This document shows positions 57,502 to 64,000 of a stretch of 64,000 bases of DNA, in pieces. Made by a program: the position numbers and the translations under genes. The DNA lies in the NCBI RefSeq assembly GCF_042665255.1, contig NZ_JBHTCD010000011.1. The stretch is one strand, 5' to 3'. The notes under the pieces were generated by a model. It did not search any database, had not been told where the DNA came from, and worked only from the letters and a program-made list of their open reading frames with translations. Position 1 is the stretch's first letter. The number at the start of each line of letters is the position of its first letter. This stretch comes from Insolitispirillum peregrinum. Its GTDB lineage: Bacteria > Pseudomonadota > Alphaproteobacteria > Rhodospirillales > Rhodospirillaceae.

Positions 57502-58773
57502 ATGCAGTCCATTCAATCCACTCACAAGGCGTCGCGGTCCTTTGGCCGCATGTTCACCTCGGCTCTGGCCCTGTCCGGCATGCTGGCCGCCGGGGCGGTG
57601 GGCCTGATGGCTCCGGCAGCGCAGGCGGCAGGGATTTCGGACGGCAAGGTCAAGGTTGGCGTGCTGACCGACATGTCCGGCACCTATTCCGACCTTGCCG
57701 GGCCGGGCGCTATCGAAGCCGCCAAAATGGCGATCGAAGATTTCGGCGGCAAGGTTGCCGGGGCTCCGATTGAACTGGTGACCTCTGACCACCAGAACAA
57801 GCCCGACATCGCCGCCAACACCGCCCGCGAATGGGCCGATGCTGGTGGGGTGGACGTGTTCGCCGAACTGGTGACCACCTCGGTGGCGCTGGCCGTTGAC
57901 GAAGTGGGCAAGCAGAAGAACAAGATCACGCTGGTCTCTGGTGCCGCCTCGTCGGCAATCACCAACGCCTCGTGTACCCCGACCGCCATTCACTACACCT
58001 ACAACACTCGCGCTCTGGCGGCGGGGACCGGCAGCGCGGTGGTGAAGGAAGGCGGCGATACCTGGTTCTTCCTGACCGCCAACTATGCCTTTGGCGAAAG
58101 CCTGGAACGTGACGTGTCGAAGGTGGTCAACGAAGCGGGCGGCAAGGTGCTGGGGGCGGTCAAGCATCCGTTCCCGGCCTCGGATTTCTCGTCGTTCATC
58201 CTGCAGGCGCAAGGCTCGGGTGCCAAGGTGATCGGTCTGGCCAACGCCGGTGCTGACACCATCAACGCCATCAAGGCTGCCAATGAATTCGGCGTGGTGC
58301 AGGGCGGCCAGAAAATCGCCGGGCTGCTGGTGTTCCTGACCGACGTCCACAGCCTGGGCCTGCAGGTGGCGCAGGGGCTGCAACTGACCACCGGCTTCTA
58401 CTGGGATCGTGACGAAGAAACCCGCGCCTGGTCGAAGAAGTTCTTTGCCCGCACCGGCAAGATGCCGACCATGGTGCAGGCCGGGGTCTATTCCTCGCTG
58501 ACCCACTACTTCAAGGCCATCGACGCCACTGGCACCGACGACACCATGACCGTCCGCCAGAAGATGGAAGAGATGCCGATCAACGACTTCTTTGCCAAGA
58601 ACGGCAAGATTCGTCCGGACGGCCTGATGGTCCACGACATGCTGCTGGCCGAAGTCAAGAAGCCGGAAGAGTCGAAGGCTCCGTGGGATTACTACAAGAT
58701 CCTGCGCGTGATCCCCGGCGACGAAGCCTATGGCCCGCTGTCGGAAAGCACCTGCCCGCTGCTGAAGAAGTAA
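57502..58773 (+). CDS. livK: Liv-type ABC transporter periplasmic binding protein (second system)
   Basis: Periplasmic substrate-binding protein of the Peripla_BP_6 family, 423 aa. A long signal peptide (FTSALALSGMLAAGAVGLM) ends near APAAQAA. The mature start is VKVGVLTDMSGTYSDLAGPGAIEAAKMA. Cys residues in NASCTP and in the C-terminal STCPLLKK could form a disulfide. It is longer than LIV-binding proteins and resembles the group seen beside acyl-CoA ligases, so an organic or aromatic acid is as likely a ligand as an amino acid. It is flanked by a small hairpin before and a terminator-like hairpin after, implying a separately tuned level. Confidence 0.92.
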   Translation: MQSIQSTHKASRSFGRMFTSALALSGMLAAGAVGLMAPAAQAAGISDGKVKVGVLTDMSGTYSDLAGPGAIEAAKMAIEDFGGKVAGAPIELVTSDHQNKPDIAANTAREWADAGGVDVFAELVTTSVALAVDEVGKQKNKITLVSGAASSAITNASCTPTAIHYTYNTRALAAGTGSAVVKEGGDTWFFLTANYAFGESLERDVSKVVNEAGGKVLGAVKHPFPASDFSSFILQAQGSGAKVIGLANAGADTINAIKAANEFGVVQGGQKIAGLLVFLTDVHSLGLQVAQGLQLTTGFYWDRDEETRAWSKKFFARTGKMPTMVQAGVYSSLTHYFKAIDATGTDDTMTVRQKMEEMPINDFFAKNGKIRPDGLMVHDMLLAEVKKPEESKAPWDYYKILRVIPGDEAYGPLSESTCPLLKK

Positions 58774-58782
58774 GCTGACCCG

Positions 58783-58829
58783 GACGGGGCTTGTTCCTGC
58801 ACAGGGCAGGGGCAGGCCCCGCCGTTTTT
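58783..58829 (+). terminator. internal terminator-like hairpin between livK and livH
   Basis: A G/C-rich stem (GACGGGGC region at 58783-58790 with GCCCCGCCG around 58816-58824) is followed by GTTTTTA. It probably lowers transcription into livH-livM relative to the binding protein. Confidence 0.5.
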
Positions 58830-58968
58830 ACCGAAATAAAGACTGCTGGTTCCCTCGAGAGGACCGGCTTGCAGGCCACGACAACAATACTGTCACCGCA
58901 GAACACTCTGGCCTGAATAAAAAATACGATCGCTGAGACACCAACAACGATCACAGAGGAAACGCCCC

Positions 58969-59853
58969 ATGGATATCTTTTCCATCTCGCCGCAGGTGCT
59001 GCTGGGACAGCTTCTGCTCGGCCTGATCAACGGTTCGCTGTATGCCGTGCTCAGTCTGGGTCTGGCGATCATTTTCGGCCTTTTGAACATCGTCAACTTT
59101 ACCCACGGAGCCCAGTACATGCTGGGGGCCGTGCTGGCGTGGGCCGGGTTGAATTACCTTGGCATGAATTACTGGCTGGCGCTGATCTTTGCGCCGCTGA
59201 TGGTTGGTGCCATCGGGATCATCATCGAACGGACGATGCTGCGCCGTCTGGCCAATGTCGATCACCTCTATGGCCTGCTGCTGACCTTTGGTCTGGCGCT
59301 GATCATCGAAGGCCTGCTGGTGCGGATGCTGGGCGTTACCGGCCAGCCCTATGCCGGTCCGCCGGAACTGAAGGGCGGGATGAACCTGGGGTTCATGTTC
59401 CTGCCGTACTACCGCGCCTGGGTGGTGGTGGCGTCGCTGGCGGCCTGTCTGGGGGCCTGGCTGCTGATCGAACGCACCAAAATCGGCGCTTACCTGCGAG
59501 CCTCGACCGAAAATCCCAACCTGCTGAAAGCCTTTGGCATCAACGTGCCGCTGCTGGTGACGCTGGCCTATGGCTTTGGTGCGGCGCTGGCCGGGTTTGC
59601 CGGGGTGCTGGCGGCTCCGCTGTTTCAGGTCAGCCCGCTGATGGGCTCCAACCTGATCATCGTGGTGTTTGCGGTGGTGGTGATCGGCGGCATGGGGTCG
59701 ATTCTCGGCTCGATTGTCACCGGCTTGTCGATGGGGCTGATCGAAGGCCTGACCAAGGTTGTCTACCCCGAAGCCTCGTCAACGGTGGTGTTCGTGGTGA
59801 TGGCGATTGTTCTGTTGGTGCGGCCCGCCGGGCTGTTCGGCAAGGCAGCGTGA
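58969..59853 (+). CDS. livH: Liv-type ABC transporter permease LivH (second system)
   Basis: Inner-membrane permease, 294 aa, with about eight hydrophobic helices. LivH features: GLINGSLYAVLSLGLAIIFGLLNIVNFTHGAQYMLGA, ERTMLRRLANVDHLYGLLLTFGLALI, LRASTENPNLLKAFGINV (the coupling helix EAA-like region), and VFAVVVIGGMGSILGSIVTGLSMGLIEG. It is followed by livM after 16 bp. It would carry the ligand delivered by the preceding binding protein. Confidence 0.94.
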   Translation: MDIFSISPQVLLGQLLLGLINGSLYAVLSLGLAIIFGLLNIVNFTHGAQYMLGAVLAWAGLNYLGMNYWLALIFAPLMVGAIGIIIERTMLRRLANVDHLYGLLLTFGLALIIEGLLVRMLGVTGQPYAGPPELKGGMNLGFMFLPYYRAWVVVASLAACLGAWLLIERTKIGAYLRASTENPNLLKAFGINVPLLVTLAYGFGAALAGFAGVLAAPLFQVSPLMGSNLIIVVFAVVVIGGMGSILGSIVTGLSMGLIEGLTKVVYPEASSTVVFVVMAIVLLVRPAGLFGKAA

Positions 59854-59869
59854 GCGGAAGGGACAGATC

Positions 59870-60811
59870 ATGACCAAGATTCAAGCACGCAACCGGCTGT
59901 ACCTGTTGCTGGTGGCCATCGTTATCGGGCTGTTGGCTCCGCTGGTGGTGTACCCGGTTTTCCTGATGAAAATCCTGTGTTTCGCCCTGTTTGCCTGTGC
60001 CTTTAACCTGCTGCTGGGTTTTACCGGCCTGCTGTCGTTCGGCCATGCGGCCTTCTTTGGTGGCGCGGCCTATGTCACCGGCCATGCGCTGAGCGTCTGG
60101 GGCCTGCCGTTCGAACTGGGCATTCTGGCCGGGACGCTGGCGGCAACGGTGATGGGGGCGATTGTCGGCAAGTTGGCGATTCGCCGTCAGGGCATCTATT
60201 TTGCCATGGTGACGCTGGCGCTGGCGCAGCTGATTTACTTCCTGTGCCTTCAAGCGCCCTTTACCGGTGGTGAAAATGGCCAGCAGGGAATCCCGCGCGG
60301 GTTCGCTCTGGGTATCCTCGACCTTAGCAATAACACCACCCTCTATTATGTCGTTCTGGTGATCTTTGCCCTGGGGTTCGGGCTGGTTTACCGGGTGATC
60401 AACTCGCCGTTCGGACAGGTTCTGAAGGCGGTGCGCGAGAACGAGCCACGGGCCATTTCCCTCGGCTATGATACTGATCGCGTTAAATTAACCGCCTTCA
60501 TCGTCTCGTCCGCACTGGCCGGTCTGGCCGGGGCAACCAAGGCGGTGGTGTTCCAGTTGGCATCGCTGACCGATGTCCACTGGCACATGTCGGGCGAGGT
60601 GGTGCTGATGACCCTGTTGGGGGGTGTCGGAACTTTGATTGGTCCGGTTGTTGGAGCAGGGGTTGTCGTCACCCTACAGAATACTTTATCCTCTGGTCCG
60701 TTGAACGCCTATGTTCCTGTGGTCCTGGGGGGAATTTTCGTGGTCTGCGTGCTGGCTTTCCGGCGAGGCATCGTCGGTGAGATCAAGGCGCTGATCAAAC
60801 AGTCCTTCTGA
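59870..60811 (+). CDS. livM: Liv-type ABC transporter permease LivM (second system)
   Basis: Second permease subunit, 313 aa from the ATG at 59870 (GGAAGGGACAG upstream). LivM features: LCFALFACAFNLLLGFTGLLSFGHAAFFGGAAYVTG, LAIRRQGIYFAMVTLALAQLIYF, FGQVLKAVRENEPRAISLGYDTDRVKLTAFIVSSALAGLAGA (coupling region), and MTLLGGVGTLIGPVVGAGVVV. The order ligase-livG-livF-livK-livH-livM followed by beta-oxidation genes is a coherent catabolic cluster. Confidence 0.94.
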   Translation: MTKIQARNRLYLLLVAIVIGLLAPLVVYPVFLMKILCFALFACAFNLLLGFTGLLSFGHAAFFGGAAYVTGHALSVWGLPFELGILAGTLAATVMGAIVGKLAIRRQGIYFAMVTLALAQLIYFLCLQAPFTGGENGQQGIPRGFALGILDLSNNTTLYYVVLVIFALGFGLVYRVINSPFGQVLKAVRENEPRAISLGYDTDRVKLTAFIVSSALAGLAGATKAVVFQLASLTDVHWHMSGEVVLMTLLGGVGTLIGPVVGAGVVVTLQNTLSSGPLNAYVPVVLGGIFVVCVLAFRRGIVGEIKALIKQSF

Positions 60812-60843
60812 CCATCTCATCACACACCCAAACGGGGGAATTC

Positions 60844-61713
60844 ATGATCGAAACAATCGGCATCGTTGGCGCAGGCCAGATGGGCAACGGCATCGCCCAT
60901 GTGGCGGCCATGGCGGGCTATGCGGTCAAGCTGGTGGACATCAGCGCAGACCAGCTCGCCAGGGCTGTGGCGACCATCGACCGCAACCTCGGCCGACAGG
61001 TGGCGAAGGGCAAGGTGTCCGATGCCGACAAGGCGGCCGGGCTGGCGCGGATCACCACCTCGACGGTGATGGATTTTGCCGATTGTGATCTGGTGATCGA
61101 AGCTGCCACCGAAAACGAGACGGTCAAGCGCGCGATTTTCGCGCAGATTTGCCCGACGCTGCGTCCGCAGGCGATCCTGTGTACCAACACCTCGTCGATT
61201 TCGGTGACCCGTCTGGGGGCTTCGACCGACCGCCCTGAACGGTTCATGGGGATGCACTTCATGAACCCGGTGCCGGTGATGCAGCTGGTCGAGCTGATCC
61301 GTGGCATTGCCACCTCGCAAGAGGTGTTTGCCGAAATCCGCACGCTGACCGAACGTCTGGGCAAGACCCCGGTGTCGGCCGAGGATTTCCCCGCCTTTAT
61401 CGTCAACCGTATCCTGCTGCCGATGATCAACGAAGCCGTCTACACCCTGTACGAGGGCGTCGGCTCGGTGTCGGCGATTGATACGGCGATGCGGCTGGGC
61501 TCCAACCATCCGATGGGACCGCTGGAACTGGCCGATTTTATCGGCCTCGATACCTGCCTTGCGGTGATGCATGTCCTGCATGACGGCCTGGCCGACAGCA
61601 AATATCGCCCCTGTCCGTTGCTGGTCAAATACGTCGAAGCCGGTTGGCTTGGCCGCAAGACAGGCAAGGGCTTTTATGACTACAGCGGGGAAACTCCGGT
61701 CCCAACCCGGTAA
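60844..61713 (+). CDS. 3-hydroxybutyryl-CoA (3-hydroxyacyl-CoA) dehydrogenase
   Basis: Oxidises short-chain (S)-3-hydroxyacyl-CoA with NAD(P), 289 aa. The nucleotide site is IGIVGAGQMGNGIAHVAAMAGYAV, CTNTSSISVTRLGA and RFMGMHFMNPVPVMQLVELIRG carry the catalytic His-Glu region, and the C-terminal domain is GSNHPMGPLELADFIGLDTCL. GGGGGAATTC precedes the ATG. The length matches Hbd/PaaH-type single-domain enzymes. In this cluster it follows livM at 32 bp and precedes the acyl-CoA dehydrogenase. Confidence 0.95.
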   Translation: MIETIGIVGAGQMGNGIAHVAAMAGYAVKLVDISADQLARAVATIDRNLGRQVAKGKVSDADKAAGLARITTSTVMDFADCDLVIEAATENETVKRAIFAQICPTLRPQAILCTNTSSISVTRLGASTDRPERFMGMHFMNPVPVMQLVELIRGIATSQEVFAEIRTLTERLGKTPVSAEDFPAFIVNRILLPMINEAVYTLYEGVGSVSAIDTAMRLGSNHPMGPLELADFIGLDTCLAVMHVLHDGLADSKYRPCPLLVKYVEAGWLGRKTGKGFYDYSGETPVPTR

Positions 61714-61727
61714 AGGAAGCACGACCA

Positions 61728-63521
61728 ATGACGACCTATCTGCCACCTCTTGATGACATGCGCTTTGTGCTGGCCGAACTGGCCGGTCTGGATCAGATTG
61801 CCGCCCTGCCGGGCTTTGAGGAAGCGACGCCCGATCTGGTGGACAGCATCCTGACCGAAGCCGGTCACATTGCCGAACAGGCGCTGGCCCCGTTGAATGC
61901 TCCGGGCGACCGTCAGGGCGCCAGGCTGGTTGATGGCGTGGTGACCACGCCCGACGGCTGGCAGGACGCCCTGAACACCCTGACCGAAGGCGGCTGGAAC
62001 GGTGTCGCGTTCCCGGCGGAATTCGGCGGCATGGGGCTGCCCAATCTGGTCAATGCCCCGATCCAGGAAATGTGGCATTCGGCCAACATGGCCTTTGCCC
62101 TGTGCCCGATGCTGACGCAAGGGGCGGTGAACGCCATCCTGAGCTATGGCACCGACGACCAAAAGGCCCTGTACCTGCCGCGTCTGGTGACCGGGGAATG
62201 GACCGGGACCATGAACCTGACCGAGCCGCAGGCCGGGTCCGATCTGGCCGCCCTGCGCAGCATGGCCACCCCGGACGGTGATGCCTATCGCATCAAGGGG
62301 CAAAAGATCTTCATCACCTATGGCGATCATGAACTGACCAGCAACATCATTCATCTGGTGCTGGCCCGTACTCCCGATGCGCCTCCGGGGATCAAGGGGA
62401 TTTCGCTGTTCATCGTGCCGAAATTCCTGACCAATGACGCTGGCGAGATCGGTGCGCGCAACGATGTGCACTGCGTCTCGCTGGAACACAAGCTGGGCAT
62501 CCACGGCAGCCCGACGGCGGTGCTGTCGTTTGGTGATCACGAGGGCGCGGTCGGTTATCTGATTGGTGGCCTGCATCGTGGTGTCGAATGCATGTTCACC
62601 ATGATGAACCATGCCCGTCTGTCGGTCGGGATGCAGGGCCTGTCGATTGCCGAACGGGCCTATCAGCAGGCACGCGGCTATGCCCGTGAACGCATTCAGG
62701 GCAAACCGGCGGGCTGGACCGCCGATGGCAAGACCGGCATCGTCAACCATCCGGACGTGCGCCGGATGCTGATGACCATGAAGTCCAAGATCGAAGCCAT
62801 GCGGGCGCTGGTCTATGTGTCGTGGGCGGCCATTGACGGGGCGCATTCCAACCCCGATTCCGAACAGCAGGCCAGGGCGGCACTGATGGCCGACCTGCTG
62901 ACCCCGATCACCAAGGGCTGGTGCACCGAAACCGGCGTTGAACTGGCCTCGCTGGGGGTGCAGATCCACGGCGGGATGGGCTATATCGAAGAAACCGGCG
63001 CGGCCCAGCATTTCCGTGATGCCCGTATCACCACCATCTATGAAGGCACCACCGCCATTCAGGGCAACGACCTGATGTTCCGCAAGCTGTTGCGCGACAA
63101 GGGGGCCGCTGTTGAGGGCCTGCTGGCTGACATGGATCAGGTTGCCCGGCAGGCGACCACCCTTGGCGGGCCGCACCTGGGCCTGATCGGGGCCGGTCTG
63201 GCGACGGCAGTTGCCCAGACCCGTCAGGCAGTGAAGTGGCTGCTGGACGCGGCGGCTCCGAATGCCGGTCTGGCGGCCGCCGCCGCCGTGCCGTTCCTGC
63301 GCCTGATGGGGACGCTGGTTGGTGGCTATCAGTTGGCACGGGCGGCTCTGGTCAGTCAGGCCAGGCTGGCGGCTGGTACCGATACCCCGGACTTCTACAC
63401 TGCCAAACTGACCACCGCACAGTTCTATGCAGCCTCGATCCTGCCCGAGGTGGCGGCCTTGACCCAAAGCATCGTCATCAGCAGCGATCTGGTGATGGCG
63501 CTGGACGAGCCGTTGCTGTAA
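61728..63521 (+). CDS. acyl-CoA dehydrogenase, long form with extra C-terminal domain
   Basis: FAD-dependent desaturation of an acyl-CoA, 597 aa. It belongs to the roughly 600-residue group (DmdC/AcdA-like) that has an N-terminal extension and a C-terminal helical domain. Motifs: GWNGVAFPAEFGGMGLPNLVNAP, TGTMNLTEPQAGSDLAALRSMA, YRIKGQKIFITYGDHEL, SPTAVLSFGDHEGAVGYLIG, GVQIHGGMGYIEETGAAQHFRDARITTIYEGTTAIQGNDLM with the region of the catalytic base. It is 14 bp after the hydroxyacyl-CoA dehydrogenase gene. Electrons should go to ETF and then to the ETF-ubiquinone oxidoreductase encoded next. Confidence 0.95.
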   Translation: MTTYLPPLDDMRFVLAELAGLDQIAALPGFEEATPDLVDSILTEAGHIAEQALAPLNAPGDRQGARLVDGVVTTPDGWQDALNTLTEGGWNGVAFPAEFGGMGLPNLVNAPIQEMWHSANMAFALCPMLTQGAVNAILSYGTDDQKALYLPRLVTGEWTGTMNLTEPQAGSDLAALRSMATPDGDAYRIKGQKIFITYGDHELTSNIIHLVLARTPDAPPGIKGISLFIVPKFLTNDAGEIGARNDVHCVSLEHKLGIHGSPTAVLSFGDHEGAVGYLIGGLHRGVECMFTMMNHARLSVGMQGLSIAERAYQQARGYARERIQGKPAGWTADGKTGIVNHPDVRRMLMTMKSKIEAMRALVYVSWAAIDGAHSNPDSEQQARAALMADLLTPITKGWCTETGVELASLGVQIHGGMGYIEETGAAQHFRDARITTIYEGTTAIQGNDLMFRKLLRDKGAAVEGLLADMDQVARQATTLGGPHLGLIGAGLATAVAQTRQAVKWLLDAAAPNAGLAAAAAVPFLRLMGTLVGGYQLARAALVSQARLAAGTDTPDFYTAKLTTAQFYAASILPEVAALTQSIVISSDLVMALDEPLL

Positions 63522-63615
63522 CCCATCCGCTGGCCGCCGGAAGGCTCCCGGCTGCCCCGCTCCCGAGCCATTCCGATGGTTCGGGAACGCCCTCCCTTAG
63601 AGAGCCATACCCCTT

Positions 63616-63647
63616 GGGGGCGGGACGTTTGTGCCCGCCCCCCTTTT
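63616..63647 (+). terminator. Rho-independent terminator after the acyl-CoA dehydrogenase gene
   Basis: GGGGGCGGG (63616-63624) / CCCGCCCCC (63634-63642) followed by CTTTTCC. A second hairpin (TCCCGAGCCAT/ATGGTTCGGGA, near 63562-63590) precedes it. Confidence 0.8.
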
Positions 63648-63690
63648 CCTGTGGGCAAGCAGGATGATGCAGGTCAGAGGAATGAGTGCG

Positions 63691-64000
63691 ATGCGCGAGT
63701 CAATGGAATTTGATGTCGTGATCGTTGGTGGCGGCCCGTCGGGGCTGTCAACGGCGATCCGGCTGATGCAAAAAGCCCAGGCCGACGGGCAGGAACTGAC
63801 CGTCTGCGTGATTGAAAAAGGGTCCGAGGTCGGGGCGCACATCCTGTCCGGGGCGGTTCTGGAGCCGCGGGCGCTGAACGAGCTGCTGCCGGACTGGAAA
63901 GAGCTGGGGGCGCCGCTGCTGACGCCTGCCAGGGAAGACCAGTTCCTGTGGCTGAGCGAAACCGGGGCGCGGAAAATGCCGACCCCGCCGCAGATGCACA
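63691..64000 (+). CDS. electron transfer flavoprotein-ubiquinone oxidoreductase, N-terminal fragment
   Basis: The first 103 residues; the gene leaves the window at the right edge. It begins MRESMEFDVVIVGGGPSGLSTAIRLMQKA, the FAD dinucleotide fold of ETF-QO, then VIEKGSEVGAHILSGAVLEPRALNELLPDW, strongly characteristic of ETFDH. The enzyme passes electrons from acyl-CoA dehydrogenases via ETF to ubiquinone, fitting the preceding gene. The ATG at 63691 has AGAGG about 10 bases upstream; in-frame ATGs at 63682 and 63664 are possible. It is separated from the catabolic operon by a strong terminator. Confidence 0.9.
   Translation, partial: MRESMEFDVVIVGGGPSGLSTAIRLMQKAQADGQELTVCVIEKGSEVGAHILSGAVLEPRALNELLPDWKELGAPLLTPAREDQFLWLSETGARKMPTPPQMH

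Overview
The window looks like chromosome of an alphaproteobacterium, most likely a Rhodospirillales-type organism. GC is high, and the order tsf-pyrH-frr-cdsA-dxr-rseP-bamA-skp-lpxD-fabZ-lpxA-lpxI-lpxB is typical of the class. The prolyl-tRNA synthetase is the short alphaproteobacterial form, lipid A synthesis uses LpxI, and gyrA is followed by coaD and a cyclophilin. The genus cannot be fixed from the sequence alone.

Layout. 1-2.65 kb: tail of a branched-chain amino acid (Liv) ABC operon and its binding protein. 2.7-9.8 kb: ssb, gyrA, coaD, a cyclophilin, tRNA-Lys and proS, with a repeat-rich intergenic block before proS. 9.9-18.7 kb: lolC/E-lolD, a secreted protein that I read as an EndoU-type nuclease, dnaE and a chemoreceptor. 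18.9-33.1 kb: translation factors, CDP-diacylglycerol, isoprenoid and outer-membrane/lipid A genes in one strand-consistent block, from which uppS is missing. 33.1-40.5 kb: Ni-type glyoxalase I, a DUF1491-like gene, NikR, then two convergent cobalamin gene groups (cobH-cobI-cbiG/cobJ on plus; a split cobZ pair and cobK on minus). 40.8-47.1 kb: a GH1 glycosidase, then a TyrR/PhhR-like enhancer-binding regulator followed by dadX-dadA-ridA. 47.2-47.6 kb: second copy of the repeat block. 47.6-52.5 kb: ferredoxin-NADP reductase and a hybrid histidine kinase with an OmpR-type response regulator. 52.6-54.1 kb: a lower-GC two-gene cassette of unknown function. 54.2-64 kb: acyl-CoA ligase, a second Liv-type ABC transporter, 3-hydroxyacyl-CoA dehydrogenase, acyl-CoA dehydrogenase and the start of ETF-ubiquinone oxidoreductase.

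How genes work together. The last cluster reads as import of an organic acid or amino acid derivative, CoA activation, beta-oxidation and electron transfer to quinone. The dad operon (racemase, D-amino acid dehydrogenase, Rid imine deaminase) carries a near-perfect sigma-54 -24/-12 element with two TyrR-like boxes upstream, and the gene just before it encodes a matching activator. NikR sits immediately upstream of the cobalamin genes with CATACGA repeats between them, suggesting metal control of corrinoid synthesis.

Most interesting unexplained signals: (i) a repeated intergenic element of four consecutive hairpins whose stems covary between its two copies, each copy flanked by a REP-like tandem array pointing toward it; (ii) the low-GC cassette encoding a heptad-repeat protein and a putative PD-(D/E)XK-like plus membrane-helix protein; (iii) a perfect hairpin burying the ribosome binding site of the EndoU-like gene. 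All family assignments come from reading motifs; no database search was run.
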